The notes below the pieces were generated by a model, which was not told where the DNA came from, made no database searches, and worked only from the letters and a program-made list of their open reading frames with translations. A program made the translations under genes and the position numbers. From Mariprofundus sp. EBB-1 (GTDB taxonomy: Bacteria; Pseudomonadota; Zetaproteobacteria; Mariprofundales; Mariprofundaceae), in contig NZ_RCFQ01000012.1 in assembly GCF_003665155.1 (NCBI RefSeq), forward strand, positions 20,399-84,398: a stretch of 64,000 nucleotides of DNA, read 5' to 3'. Of the stretch, positions 26,438 to 35,790 are shown piece by piece; position 1 is the first letter of the stretch, and the number at the start of each line of letters is the position of its first letter.

Positions 26438-29221
26438 CTACAGCTCATGTGCTTCAAACCAGTTATCTCCCATTCCGATATCCACAGTCAACGGCACACT
26501 TAGTTGAACAGCCGATTCCATCGCTTCGCGCATGATCACAGACACCCTTTCGGCATCGGATTTCGGCGCTTCAACAATCAATTCATCATGCACCTGTAAA
26601 ATAATCGCTGATGCCGGTGCCTCTGCTTGCAATCGCTTATGCAGGTGAATCATGGCGATTTTGATAATGTCGGCGGCTGAACCCTGTAGCGGTGCATTAA
26701 TCGCCGTACGCTCTGCATAGGAGCGGCGCATACCGTTGCTGCTATTGATCTCCGGTACATACACACGGTGACCCAATAATGTTTCAACATAACCACGCTC
26801 TTTGGCCTTCTCCATGGTCTCATCCATAAATGCACGCACGGTAGGATAACGCGCAAAATAGGCTTCAATAAACGCTTTTGCTTCATTGCGTCCAACCCCT
26901 AACTGCTTGGCTAACCCAAACGCACTCATACCGTAGAGAATACCAAAGTTAATGATTTTTGCGCTTCGACGCTGCTCACCGGTCACATCAGCCAGATCAA
27001 TATCATTCACCGCAGCAGCTGTGGCAGCATGAATATCTTTACCATCAGCGAAAGCCTTTCTCAACACATCATCATCGGAGAAATGTGCCATCAGGCGCAA
27101 TTCAATCTGCGAGTAATCGGCTGCAATCAACACATGCCCCGGCTCAGCAATAAAGGCTTTACGAATTTCACGTCCTTCTATGCTGCGTATCGGAATATTC
27201 TGCAAATTGGGATCGGAGGAAGACAAACGCCCTGTAGTCGTAATGGCCTGATTATAAGAAGTGTGCACGCGGCCTGTCTTGCTATGTACCAACTTTTGCA
27301 ATGCATCGGTATAGGTTGATTTTAACTTGGCCAATTGACGCACCTGCAAAATCAAACGCGGCACTTCATGTTCATCGGCAAACTTTTCCAACACCTCCTG
27401 GCCTGTCGCCCACTGACCGGATTTGGTTTTTTTGCCACCTTCGATGCCCAGCGTTTCAAACAATAACACACCCAACTGCTTTGGTGATTGGATATTAAAG
27501 GCCTGTCCAGCAGCAGCATGAATCTGTGTCTCCAGCTCAGCAATGCGCTGACCAAAAGAGACCGACAGCTTGCTCAGCAATGCAACATCAACATGCGCAC
27601 CTTTCCATTCCATATCAGCCAGCACCAATGCCAACGGCAGTTCAATCGTATCATGACGATCCAAACGACGTTCATCGGTTAATTTGTCGCGTAACAGCCT
27701 GGTCAAACGCAAAGCAATTTCGGCATCTTCCGAGGCATAGGGCAGAGCCTCGGTGATATTCACCTGATCAAAACAGATCTGCTTTGCACCCTTGCCCGCC
27801 ACCGCTTCAAAAGGGATGCACTGATAACCCAGATAATCTTCCGCCACGCTATCCATCTTCGGTGCATATTTGGCCGGGTAGAGGCAGTACGCCAATAACA
27901 TAGAGTCGGCAGAAATGCCGGCCAGCTCAATACCGACACGACGCAATACCTGCGTATCATATTTCAGGTTATGGCCGCATTTGGCTCTGCTCTCATCTTC
28001 TAACACCGGTTTCAGCGCCGCCAGCACATCAGCCCGAGCTAGTTGTTTTGGTGCAGGCTCAAGCAGATCCATCGCCCGATGAGCAACCGGCACATAATAC
28101 CCTTCACCCGGCTTCACCGAAAAAGAGAGCCCTACAATATCAGCATCATGGGTATTCAATGAGGTCGTTTCGGTATCCACGGCAATCAGTTCAGCTGTTT
28201 CCAACGTCTCTAGCAGGCTTTGAAATGACGCATCATCATTGACCAGTATATCAGTGCGCTCAGGTAGTGCTTCATGCACCACCCCATCATTCTCTTCCTG
28301 CCTGTCTTCATCCGCAGAAGCAGGAGCAGCAACGCTGTTTGTCTTTTCAATCACAGCACCGGCATCATCAACTTCGCTGAATTCAGCCAACAGGCGACGA
28401 AATTCCAGACGCTCAAACAACTCAGCCAAACGTGGACGATTCGGTAAACTTACGGCCAAATCTTCCAGCTCGACACCCACATCAACCTGCTCATCGAGCG
28501 CCACCAATTGATACGAAAGACGCGCGTTATCGGCAAATTCAATCAGATTTTCACGGCGTTTATTTTGCTTGATTTCAGGTGCATGACGCAAAACACCTTC
28601 CAGATCACCATAGGCTTCAAGCAGTTGCACCGCCGTTTTTGGCCCGATGCCCGGCACACCGGGGATGTTATCTGCTGAATCGCCTGCCAGTGCCAGCAGA
28701 TCATGAATACGATCAGGACCAACACCCCATTTCTCTTTCACCTCTTCCGGGCCATAGTCTTTTTTACGCATCGTATCGAGCATCCAGATACGATCATTCA
28801 CCAATTGCATCAAATCTTTGTCGGTAGAGACCATGGTCACATCCCAACCCTTTGCCTCAGCCTGTTTGGCCAGCGTTGCGATCACATCATCGGCCTCATA
28901 ATCTTCAATACAAATCCGATTCAAATTAAAGCCATCAGTCACATCAAACACAGACGACCACTGCGCCGCCAGGTCTTCAGGCATGGGTGGTCGGTGTGCT
29001 TTGTATTCAGGGTAAAGGCGATTGCGAAACGTGCCTCCCTTAGGGTCAAATACGACAGCCACATGGGTAGGGCTCAGGTCTTTCATGATACTGCGCAACA
29101 TCTGCACATAACCAAACACCGCATTGGTCGGCTCGCCCTTAGAATTGCTAAGATTGTGGCGCACAGCGTGAAAGGCGCGAAATACGTAATTGGGTCCATC
29201 GATCAATACTAAATGAGGCAT
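26438..29221 (-). CDS. polA: DNA polymerase I
   Basis: A 927-residue three-domain polymerase for Okazaki fragment maturation and repair. The 5'-3' exonuclease domain (1-290) starts LVLIDGPNYVFRAFHA and has GDSADNIPGVPGIGPKTA. The 3'-5' exonuclease (about 330-520) keeps ExoI AVDTETTSLN and ExoII GHNLKYDTQVL, so proofreading is probably active. The polymerase domain has motif A DYSQIELRLMAHFS, motif B RRSAKIINFGILYGM and motif C QVHDELIVE. Size matches E. coli PolA (928). The divergent phn locus begins about 260 bases from its start. Confidence 0.98.
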   Translation of the reverse strand: MPHLVLIDGPNYVFRAFHAVRHNLSNSKGEPTNAVFGYVQMLRSIMKDLSPTHVAVVFDPKGGTFRNRLYPEYKAHRPPMPEDLAAQWSSVFDVTDGFNLNRICIEDYEADDVIATLAKQAEAKGWDVTMVSTDKDLMQLVNDRIWMLDTMRKKDYGPEEVKEKWGVGPDRIHDLLALAGDSADNIPGVPGIGPKTAVQLLEAYGDLEGVLRHAPEIKQNKRRENLIEFADNARLSYQLVALDEQVDVGVELEDLAVSLPNRPRLAELFERLEFRRLLAEFSEVDDAGAVIEKTNSVAAPASADEDRQEENDGVVHEALPERTDILVNDDASFQSLLETLETAELIAVDTETTSLNTHDADIVGLSFSVKPGEGYYVPVAHRAMDLLEPAPKQLARADVLAALKPVLEDESRAKCGHNLKYDTQVLRRVGIELAGISADSMLLAYCLYPAKYAPKMDSVAEDYLGYQCIPFEAVAGKGAKQICFDQVNITEALPYASEDAEIALRLTRLLRDKLTDERRLDRHDTIELPLALVLADMEWKGAHVDVALLSKLSVSFGQRIAELETQIHAAAGQAFNIQSPKQLGVLLFETLGIEGGKKTKSGQWATGQEVLEKFADEHEVPRLILQVRQLAKLKSTYTDALQKLVHSKTGRVHTSYNQAITTTGRLSSSDPNLQNIPIRSIEGREIRKAFIAEPGHVLIAADYSQIELRLMAHFSDDDVLRKAFADGKDIHAATAAAVNDIDLADVTGEQRRSAKIINFGILYGMSAFGLAKQLGVGRNEAKAFIEAYFARYPTVRAFMDETMEKAKERGYVETLLGHRVYVPEINSSNGMRRSYAERTAINAPLQGSAADIIKIAMIHLHKRLQAEAPASAIILQVHDELIVEAPKSDAERVSVIMREAMESAVQLSVPLTVDIGMGDNWFEAHEL

Positions 29222-29415
29222 AGCGATAATCTGCCTATCAAATCATAAGGGTCAAATTTGTTATGATGAGCGCTGGATAATTACGGAGATGCGCCCTTCT
29301 TTTTCTTCATATTTATAAACACAGTCTTTAATTCACCGTTTATTTCTCAGGTTCTCAATTACAGCATCGAATGGTGAAAAAATGCCAACCACCAAACTAT
29401 TTTGATGTCGTTTTC

Positions 29416-29460
29416 TTGTCATGCAACTGACATAGGCTTGTCACAATAACATTACACAAT
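29416..29460 (+). promoter_or_regulatory. Pho box and promoter upstream of phnF
   Basis: Three half-sites at exact 11-bp steps: TTGTCAT (29416), CTGACAT (29427) and TTGTCAC (29438). This is the PhoB direct-repeat pattern (CTGTCAT with 4-bp spacers). A weak -10-like CACAAT lies ten bases after the last half-site and no -35 is visible, as expected for a PhoB-activated promoter. phnF starts 22 bases further on. Seen in sequence; PhoB binding is inferred. Confidence 0.82.
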
Positions 29461-29481
29461 GGCGGACATGGAGATATCTAG

Positions 29482-30237
29482 ATGAGTAGAAAAGTTTTAT
29501 TGAGGTCAACAGGTGATAAGGCACTTTATAGGCAAATTGCTGAACTTCTTACCTTAGAAATCCGTAAGGAAAATAAACATGGGGATTTTCTTCCTTCTGA
29601 GAGTGATATGGCTGAACGCTTTGGCGTAAACCGACACACGCTGAGAAAGGCCATTGATGTTCTTGCGATCAAAGGATTAGTTCATCGGCAACATGGACGG
29701 CGTATTGTCGTCAACGAACGCCCAGTTCAGTACGAAATCCATTCTGGCGTACAGTTTTCTAAAAACATGGAAACGCTTGGTGTTGACTGGAGTTCCGAGG
29801 TGGCTGAACTTGAATTCATCGAAGCTCCTGAAGAAGTTAGTCAAGCAATGGGCAGAGATATCGATGATATGGTTTTCATGCGAACAGTCCGTTATATCAA
29901 TGAGACGCCTGCCTGCGTTTCAACCCATTACCTGACATCTGAATGCAGAAAAGCGCTTCAATCCTATGAAGGTGGCTCACTGCACGATTATCTCCAACAA
30001 TCATGCGGCCTACGCCTCCGGCGAGGGTCCTGCCACGTATCGGTTGCCCTAATGGATGCTGAAGCGGCGATGTATCTCCATATGCCCATCGGCGCACCCA
30101 TGCTCTGCGTCGATAGCATCAATTTCAACCGTAGCACTGGTGAAGCGGTTGAATTATCCAGATCCCTATTCAGGGGTGATTTGATAAAACTAAATATAGA
30201 AATGAGTAACCACGGAGAAGAAAATGAACAAAATTAA
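29482..30237 (+). CDS. phnF: PhnF-like GntR-family transcriptional regulator
   Basis: A 251-residue regulator with an N-terminal winged helix (residues 10-78, FLPSESDMAERFGVNRHTLR, then KAIDVLAIKGLVHRQHGRR) and a C-terminal UTRA ligand-binding domain (about 95-240, with ARTVRY-like FMRTVRYINETPAC and LHDYLQQSCGLRLRR). PhnF regulates phosphonate operons in several bacteria, often as a repressor. GGAG lies ahead of the ATG. The gene leads the C-P lyase locus and overlaps phnD by 14 bases, so it is probably part of the same mRNA and autoregulated. Confidence 0.9.
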   Translation: MSRKVLLRSTGDKALYRQIAELLTLEIRKENKHGDFLPSESDMAERFGVNRHTLRKAIDVLAIKGLVHRQHGRRIVVNERPVQYEIHSGVQFSKNMETLGVDWSSEVAELEFIEAPEEVSQAMGRDIDDMVFMRTVRYINETPACVSTHYLTSECRKALQSYEGGSLHDYLQQSCGLRLRRGSCHVSVALMDAEAAMYLHMPIGAPMLCVDSINFNRSTGEAVELSRSLFRGDLIKLNIEMSNHGEENEQN

Positions 30238-31090
30238 ATTATCAATTCTCGCAGCATCATTGATGTGTTTGTTACCATCGCAACTGATGGCAAAACCACT
30301 TGTACTGGGCCTTATTCCTGCTGAAAACAATGAGGAAATGATCCGTACATTTGAACCGATGCGTCAGTACCTAGAACAGAAAACAGGTGAAAAGATCAAG
30401 GTTTATACGGCCACAAACTATGCGGGTGTGATTGAAGGCATGCGAAAGGGTCGTGTCGATATTGCATGGTTTGGTCCATTGTCTTATGTGTTGGCAGAAA
30501 AAGAAGCTGGCGCAGAAGCATTTGCGGTAGGCGTGCGTAAATCTTCAGGTAAATCAACGTACCGTTCACTGATGGTAGTACCTGGCGATTCAACCGCCCA
30601 CTCTATCATGGATCTGAAAGGTAAAAGTGTTGCATTCGTTGACCCTGCATCCACATCTGGTGGTTTAGTGCCAACATATATGGTGAAAAAAGCTACCGGC
30701 ATGATGCCGAAACAATTTTTTGGTAAATTTACATATGCAGGTTCTCATGATGCAGCTGAAATGGCTGTTAAAAATAAAACCGTCGATGCAGCTGCTGATA
30801 ATGATATTACTTATCCGAAGTTGCTGAAGAAGGGAATGATTACCGAGCAGAGCAATCGTGTACTGGTTTATTCAGATCCTCTACCAGGTTCACCTATGGC
30901 TTACCGCAAAAATTTGAGTGAAGATCTTAAGCGTAATATTCGCGATGCGATTCTTTATGCACATTACACAATTAAGCCAACAGGTTATGGCGATCTATCT
31001 AAATATGAACAGGCTGCTCCTGCTGATTATCAAACCATTCGCGACCTAGTGAAACAGCTTGGCCTGACCCGTAATGATATCCTGAAATAA
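30224..31090 (+). CDS. phnD: Phosphonate ABC transporter, substrate-binding protein
   Basis: A 288-residue periplasmic protein with signal peptide (MNKIKLSILAASLMCLLPS, cleavage near 23). The PhnD pattern is visible: LVLGLIPAENNEEMIRTFEP, VEGMRKG-like VIEGMRKGRVDIAWFGPLSY, VVPGDSTAHSIMDLKGKSVA and DPASTSGGLVPTYM. It captures phosphonates for PhnC/E. GGAGAA precedes the ATG. A strong hairpin follows the stop, separating it from phnC and possibly raising its relative mRNA level, as is common for binding-protein genes. Confidence 0.95.
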   Translation: MNKIKLSILAASLMCLLPSQLMAKPLVLGLIPAENNEEMIRTFEPMRQYLEQKTGEKIKVYTATNYAGVIEGMRKGRVDIAWFGPLSYVLAEKEAGAEAFAVGVRKSSGKSTYRSLMVVPGDSTAHSIMDLKGKSVAFVDPASTSGGLVPTYMVKKATGMMPKQFFGKFTYAGSHDAAEMAVKNKTVDAAADNDITYPKLLKKGMITEQSNRVLVYSDPLPGSPMAYRKNLSEDLKRNIRDAILYAHYTIKPTGYGDLSKYEQAAPADYQTIRDLVKQLGLTRNDILK

Positions 31091-31105
31091 ATACGAATGA
31101 GATTG

Positions 31106-31134
31106 CCGGGGCACCAATTGAGTCGGTGCCCCGG
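31106..31134 (+). terminator. Intercistronic hairpin between phnD and phnC
   Basis: A perfect 10-bp stem, CCGGGGCACC against GGTGCCCCGG, with a nine-base loop, starting 15 bases after the phnD stop and followed by TTATTTTGT. It may be a leaky terminator or a 3'-end stabiliser that makes phnD transcript more abundant than downstream genes. Confidence 0.75.
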
Positions 31135-31186
31135 TTATTTTGTAAATCATGGATCCATATATTTACGAGAACAGAAGGAATACAGC

Positions 31187-31966
31187 ATGGCATCTATCAA
31201 AATAAATAGCTTGGCTAAAACATATGATAACGGATTTCAGGCACTTCAATGCCTTAGTCTGGATATTGACCCAGGCAGCTTTACCGTCATTTTAGGACCC
31301 AGCGGTGCAGGGAAATCAACCTTATTGCGCACCATAAATGGATTGGAAACTGCCACATCAGGAACTGTTTGTGTGTCCAATCTTCAGGTCAATAAACAGA
31401 ACCTGAAATCTATCAGAGAACATGTAGCCATGGTGTTTCAGCAATTTAACCTGGTAAGCCGTCTCAGTGTGATGACCAATGTATTAACCGGACGACTGGC
31501 TAAACGCCATTCTCTGCTCAGTTTATTATATCTGTTTCCCAAAGAAGATTATGCCATAGCACTCAAGGCACTTGAGCGGGTAGGTCTGGAAGAAAAGGTC
31601 TGGCATCGCGCCGATAAACTTTCTGGGGGGCAGCAACAGCGCGTAGGTATTGCCAGAGCATTAGCTCAGGAGCCGTTAGCCATTATTGCTGATGAACCGG
31701 TCGCAAGCCTCGACCCGCGAAGCAGTAAAGAAGTGCTTACCCTGCTCAGGGATATTTGCCGTGAGATGAATATCACGGTGGTAGCCAGCCTTCATCAGGT
31801 TGATTTTGCCCGCGAATATGCTGATCGAATTATTGGCATGAATGCAGGGCGTATTGTGTTTGACGGCCCACCCAGTGCATTCACCAGTAGTCAGGAAATA
31901 AGTCTCTATCAACATGAGACAATGGAGGTGAAAGAAGATGCAAAAATGGCACTGGCCTACGCCTAA
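31187..31966 (+). CDS. phnC: Phosphonate ABC transporter, ATP-binding protein
   Basis: A 259-residue ABC ATPase that powers phosphonate uptake. Walker A GPSGAGKSTLL (near residue 37), Q-loop MVFQQFNLV, signature LSGGQQQRVGIARALA and Walker B AIIADEPVASLDP are all present. The SRLSVMTNVLTGRLAKR segment is typical of PhnC. Start ATG at 31187 has AAGGA upstream; a longer in-frame reading from 31097 would run through the intercistronic hairpin. The 3' end overlaps phnE1 by 29 bases. Confidence 0.95.
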   Translation: MASIKINSLAKTYDNGFQALQCLSLDIDPGSFTVILGPSGAGKSTLLRTINGLETATSGTVCVSNLQVNKQNLKSIREHVAMVFQQFNLVSRLSVMTNVLTGRLAKRHSLLSLLYLFPKEDYAIALKALERVGLEEKVWHRADKLSGGQQQRVGIARALAQEPLAIIADEPVASLDPRSSKEVLTLLRDICREMNITVVASLHQVDFAREYADRIIGMNAGRIVFDGPPSAFTSSQEISLYQHETMEVKEDAKMALAYA

Positions 31967-32753
31967 CGGGCTACCCCCATTTCACATTAGCATAGTGGTT
32001 ATCTGTAGCATTCTGCTCTTGGCATTAAGTGCTTCCATGGTTGAAATATCATATAATCGTATTGTGAATGGTTGGCGTCCTATGGTGGATTTTCTCGGCC
32101 ACTTATTAGTTACACCCGACTGGAGCTATCTAGGACAACTCGGGGCCAAAATGTTGGAGACGGTTGAAATGACCGTGCTTGCTACAGCAATCGCAACAAT
32201 AGTCTCCGTGCCTGTTGGCATTCTGGCGGCGGAGAATGCCAGCCCCCACCCTTTTGTGTATCGCATCATGCGGGAGGTTCTGAGCTTTGCCAGAGCCTTA
32301 CCGGAACTGGTTTGGGCGCTGGTATTTGTATCTGCCGTGGGTCTTGGCCCTTTGCCCGGCGTGATGGCGTTGGCCTTTGTGACGGTTGGATTTATGGCTA
32401 AATTCATTGCAGAAAGCATCGAAGTGGTGGGTAAAGGCGCAGTCGAAGGCATCCAGTCCACGGGTGGAGGGCGCCTTCAGACCATTATGTTTGCCATAAT
32501 GCCACAGGCGTTGCCGGATTTTGCCGGAACGCTGCTCTATATCCTGGATCATAATCTGCGTGCGGCAGCCATACTCGGCCTGGTTGGAGCGGGTGGAATT
32601 GGCTATGACATGGTCATTTCCATGCGTATGTTTGAATATGATCGCATTATCATGATCGCCATCTCTATTTATTTGATCGTGACGCTGCTGGACCGCTTAT
32701 CCGATAAACTGAGGAAACGTATTATCCATGGTAAAGTCAATGTTATCCGCTAA
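31938..32753 (+). CDS. phnE: Phosphonate ABC transporter, permease PhnE (first copy)
   Basis: A 271-residue inner-membrane permease with about six spans. The ATPase-contact (EAA) loop is GAVEGIQSTGGGRLQTIMF (about 168-186). Other PhnE features are ETVEMTVLATAIATIVSVP, NASPHPFVYRIMREVLSFAR and GLVGAGGIGYDM. GAGGTGAAAG lies before the ATG, inside phnC. It overlaps the second permease gene by 26 bases, so the two are translationally coupled and probably form a heterodimer. Confidence 0.93.
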   Translation: MQKWHWPTPNGLPPFHISIVVICSILLLALSASMVEISYNRIVNGWRPMVDFLGHLLVTPDWSYLGQLGAKMLETVEMTVLATAIATIVSVPVGILAAENASPHPFVYRIMREVLSFARALPELVWALVFVSAVGLGPLPGVMALAFVTVGFMAKFIAESIEVVGKGAVEGIQSTGGGRLQTIMFAIMPQALPDFAGTLLYILDHNLRAAAILGLVGAGGIGYDMVISMRMFEYDRIIMIAISIYLIVTLLDRLSDKLRKRIIHGKVNVIR

Positions 32754-33534
32754 TCACGCCATGGCCGGGCTTGAAGGCAGGCCGCGCAATCTGTTCCCGG
32801 TCTGGTTGTCGCTGATCCTTATCGTGCTGTGGCGAATCACGGTCGATCTGGATATTGATTTTTCCACGCTGGCCTATGGCGTCAGCGATATGGGCGAATA
32901 TTTCAGCCGATACCGCACGCCTGATTTTTCCAGAATATCAACCTATCTGGAGCTTATCCTGCAAACGCTGGCGACAGCGTTCTGGGGTACAGTATTTGCC
33001 TTGATTGTATCCGTCGTATTAGCGCCACTTGCCGCCCGTAACCTCAGCCCGCACCCGCTGATCTATCGCTTGAGCAGAGAAATGCTCAACTTTATGCGCG
33101 CCATGCCGGATTTGTTGTTGGCTCTGTTGTTTGTTGCGGCGATTGGCCTTGGCCCGCTGGCGGGCATTATTGCACTGAGTATTCATACGGCCGGCTTTCT
33201 GGGTAAATTTTTTGCCGAAAGCCTGGAACGCGTGGATGGCGGTGTTTATGAAGCATTGGAAGCTGTGGGGGCAGGCTTTTTGCAAACCGTGATGTTTGCA
33301 GGCTGGCCATCCATTAACCGCGAGTTTGTAGGTTACACGCTGTATATTATGGATCGAAACGTACGAGCAGCCAGCGTGTTGGGGCTGGTCGGAGCCGGTG
33401 GCATAGGGCTCGAACTGAACGAAGCATTGGCGCTGTTTCGTTATGATCGTGCATCTGCAATCATGATTCTTATCATCACAGTCATTATCGTTATCGATCA
33501 TTTATCGTCATATCTGCGTAAAAAATTAAATTGA
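32728..33534 (+). CDS. phnE: Phosphonate ABC transporter, permease PhnE (second copy)
   Basis: A 268-residue permease paralogous to the preceding gene. The same landmarks recur: QTLATAFWGTVFALIVSV, NLSPHPLIYRLSREMLNFMR, EAA loop GVYEALEAVGAGFLQTVMF and GLVGAGGIGLEL. Identity between the two copies is visible but moderate, so the duplication is old. Paired PhnE1/PhnE2 are known from several phosphonate loci. A 115-base gap without hairpin or promoter that I could recognise separates it from phnG. Confidence 0.92.
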   Translation: MVKSMLSANHAMAGLEGRPRNLFPVWLSLILIVLWRITVDLDIDFSTLAYGVSDMGEYFSRYRTPDFSRISTYLELILQTLATAFWGTVFALIVSVVLAPLAARNLSPHPLIYRLSREMLNFMRAMPDLLLALLFVAAIGLGPLAGIIALSIHTAGFLGKFFAESLERVDGGVYEALEAVGAGFLQTVMFAGWPSINREFVGYTLYIMDRNVRAASVLGLVGAGGIGLELNEALALFRYDRASAIMILIITVIIVIDHLSSYLRKKLN

Positions 33535-33649
33535 AAGCGTTGGTTATTAACTTATTCAATCGAACCCTGAGTCGATAAGCGGATGCATGGATTTCTATTG
33601 ACTGCACGCTTCTTGTTGCTTTCCCGAAATAAAAACAAAGAGAGGACGC

Positions 33650-34138
33650 ATGACAAACATTGCGATGGGGATATCACCCTCCGAACGATCAAGCAATCTG
33701 GAGACACTGATGAAAGTGTCGAAAGAAAAATTAAAACTGGCGGTAAAGCAACTGACTGATGACTGGCAGATTCAGCCTGTCGCCCTGCCTCAAGCCGGGC
33801 TTGGCCTGCTAAAACTCGAAGACGGTGCTTTTCATGAGCCGTTTTATCTGGGTGAATTTCCGGTTACAACCGCGCATCTGTCGATCACGTTGCCTGATGG
33901 TGAGTCCGTCGAAGGAGCGGCAGTCATGATGAGTGACGATATTTTGCACGTTGAGTCACTGGCCATGTGCGATGCTATTTTAACACATGAACTTTCAGGT
34001 TGTGAGACTATCCGTGAACTGCTTGTGGAGGGTCGGGCGCTGCAACAGCAGGAAACCAATAAGCGACATGCCATGCTAGCTAAAACGAGAGTGGATTTTT
34101 CATTGCTCGGTGATGCAGGAGATGAAAATGAAGATTGA
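33650..34138 (+). CDS. phnG: C-P lyase core subunit PhnG
   Basis: A 162-residue subunit of the PhnGHIJ core complex, which together with PhnM forms the ribose 1-methylphosphonate-type 5'-triphosphate intermediate. The LETLMKVSKEKLKLAV start, LLKLEDGAFHEPFYLGEFPVT split over residues 50-70, DDILHVESLAMCDAIL and the C-terminal R-x-x-MLAKTRVDFSLL segment match PhnG. GAGAGGA precedes the ATG. It overlaps phnH by 11 bases. Confidence 0.92.
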   Translation: MTNIAMGISPSERSSNLETLMKVSKEKLKLAVKQLTDDWQIQPVALPQAGLGLLKLEDGAFHEPFYLGEFPVTTAHLSITLPDGESVEGAAVMMSDDILHVESLAMCDAILTHELSGCETIRELLVEGRALQQQETNKRHAMLAKTRVDFSLLGDAGDENED

Positions 34139-34679
34139 TGCGATATGGCAGCCTGACAAACAGCAACAAATGTTTCGCGTGCTCCTGGAAGCGATGTCCC
34201 GTCCGGGAAGCATTCAGTCACTTCCGGCAGCCTTGCAAAGCAGCATGGCTGACAAGGCATTACTGGCGACGTTGCTAGATGGCGAAGTCTCCATGTGTGA
34301 CAGACATGCGTTGTTAACGACATCGGACTGGCCATTATTGCAAGCCAGGCAAGCTGATGCTGAACAGGCTGATTATATTCTCTGTGATGGCGCACAAGCA
34401 CCTGATTTCGAGCCGCGCCTGGGTACGCTTTCATGCCCAGATGAGTCGGCTACGCTGATTATCAAAGTACGTTCTCTATACGGAGGCGATATGGGATTGA
34501 AACTAGAAGGCCCCGGTATCGAGGCGTCTACCCGAGTGGTAATCGATGGCTTGCATCCAGACTGGCTAAAAACTCGCCAAGATTGGGTCTGTTCTTTCCC
34601 GCTCGGTGTTGACTGTCTGTTCGTGGATGAGAGCCATGTTATTGGTTTGCCACGCACGACTATCGTGGAGGTGTGCTGA
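34128..34679 (+). CDS. phnH: C-P lyase core subunit PhnH
   Basis: A 183-residue structural subunit of the core complex. Recognised from QQMFRVLLEAMSRPGSIQSL, ATLLDGEVSMCD, LGTLSCPDESATLIIKV and the C-terminal FPLGVDCLFVDESHVIGLPR and TTIVEV, all conserved in PhnH. The start at 34128 is set by AGGAG six bases before the ATG; earlier in-frame ATG codons lack a site. One base separates its stop from phnI. Confidence 0.93.
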   Translation: MKIDAIWQPDKQQQMFRVLLEAMSRPGSIQSLPAALQSSMADKALLATLLDGEVSMCDRHALLTTSDWPLLQARQADAEQADYILCDGAQAPDFEPRLGTLSCPDESATLIIKVRSLYGGDMGLKLEGPGIEASTRVVIDGLHPDWLKTRQDWVCSFPLGVDCLFVDESHVIGLPRTTIVEVC

Positions 34680-34680
34680 T

Positions 34681-35790
34681 ATGGGTTATGTTGCCATTAA
34701 AGGCGGTGGTAAAGCCATCGAAGCGGCGGAATCGTTACTGGATTTTCAACGAGCGGAGCAAGGTGCAGATGCATTGCCTTTAGATACCGATTCGATTGAA
34801 CATCAATTGCGCAATCTGACCAGCCGAGTGATATCCGAAGGCGGTTTATACCATCCAAAACTCGCTGCACTGGCCATTAAACAGTGTATGGGCGATTCAC
34901 TTGAAGCTGCCTTTACGCTACGAGCTTATCGCTCTACGCGCCCACGCCTGCTCGAAACCGCGATTCATAATAGTTCGGGAATGCGTGTTACCCGCCGTAT
35001 ATCAGCAGCTTTTAAAGATATTCCCGGTGGCCAGATGTTAGGCGCAACAACCGACTATTATTTGAGATTGTTGCGCATGAACCTACTGGATGAAAGCCCT
35101 GAACAGTTCCAAAAAGTGGCATCTAACTGGTTTAAAGATATGCCGAAAGATGCCGTTCCAGAGACCTTTCCCAAGGTGGTGGATGCGCTTAGAGCCGAAG
35201 GCTTGCTGCCGCCTGTAAACAGAGATCCCAAAAGCGATGCCTTTGATATTACCCGTGACCCTTTGGTCTTTCCTGTGCCCAGGTCAGCCGCGTTGGCAAC
35301 AATGGCACGCGCTGAACAGGGCGGTTTGCTCACGATCGCGTATTCCAATATGCGTGGTTACGGCGATGTGCATCCCACGGTGGCAGAGCTGAGAGTCGGT
35401 TATCTGCCCGTCTTTTTACCGCATCCAATCACCGGTGAACCGATTGAAATCGGTGAGGTGTTGATGACGGAATGCGAAGTGGTGGCGATGTACGAAAGCA
35501 GTGATGAAGGCAGCAAGCCCGTATTTACGCTCGGCTACGGTGCCTGTTTTGGACATAATGAGGTGAAGGCTATCTCCATGGCTATTCTTGATCGAGCCTT
35601 ACAAAAAGGTGCGATGGATGGCCCGCAGAATCCATCGGAAGATGCTGAATTTGTTTTACTGCATATTGATGGAATTGATTCAATGGGGTTTTGCACCCAC
35701 TACAAGATGCCGCACTACGTTACCTTTCAATCGGATATGGATCGTTTGCGCACTACCCAGAGCAAACGGCAAAGTGGGGATCAGGCATGA
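34681..35790 (+). CDS. phnI: C-P lyase core subunit PhnI (nucleosidase)
   Basis: A 369-residue protein that displaces adenine from ATP with phosphonate in the complex with PhnG/H/L. It begins MGYVAIKGGGKAIEAAESLL, followed by TSRVISEGGLYHPKLAALAI, RRISAAFKDIPGGQMLGATT, ATMARAEQGGLLTIAYSNMR and FGHNE-containing GACFGHNEVKAISMAILDRA. The length is normal. Start ATG follows GGAGG. Its stop overlaps the phnJ ATG as ATGA. Confidence 0.96.
   Translation: MGYVAIKGGGKAIEAAESLLDFQRAEQGADALPLDTDSIEHQLRNLTSRVISEGGLYHPKLAALAIKQCMGDSLEAAFTLRAYRSTRPRLLETAIHNSSGMRVTRRISAAFKDIPGGQMLGATTDYYLRLLRMNLLDESPEQFQKVASNWFKDMPKDAVPETFPKVVDALRAEGLLPPVNRDPKSDAFDITRDPLVFPVPRSAALATMARAEQGGLLTIAYSNMRGYGDVHPTVAELRVGYLPVFLPHPITGEPIEIGEVLMTECEVVAMYESSDEGSKPVFTLGYGACFGHNEVKAISMAILDRALQKGAMDGPQNPSEDAEFVLLHIDGIDSMGFCTHYKMPHYVTFQSDMDRLRTTQSKRQSGDQA

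Noticed and set aside
29222..29415. Possible extra regulatory gene between polA and the Pho box
   Set aside because: No open frame of useful length; the segment looks like the promoter zone of polA.
33535..33649. Third Pho box between phnE2 and phnG
   Set aside because: No 11-bp phased TGTCA-type half-sites could be found in this gap.
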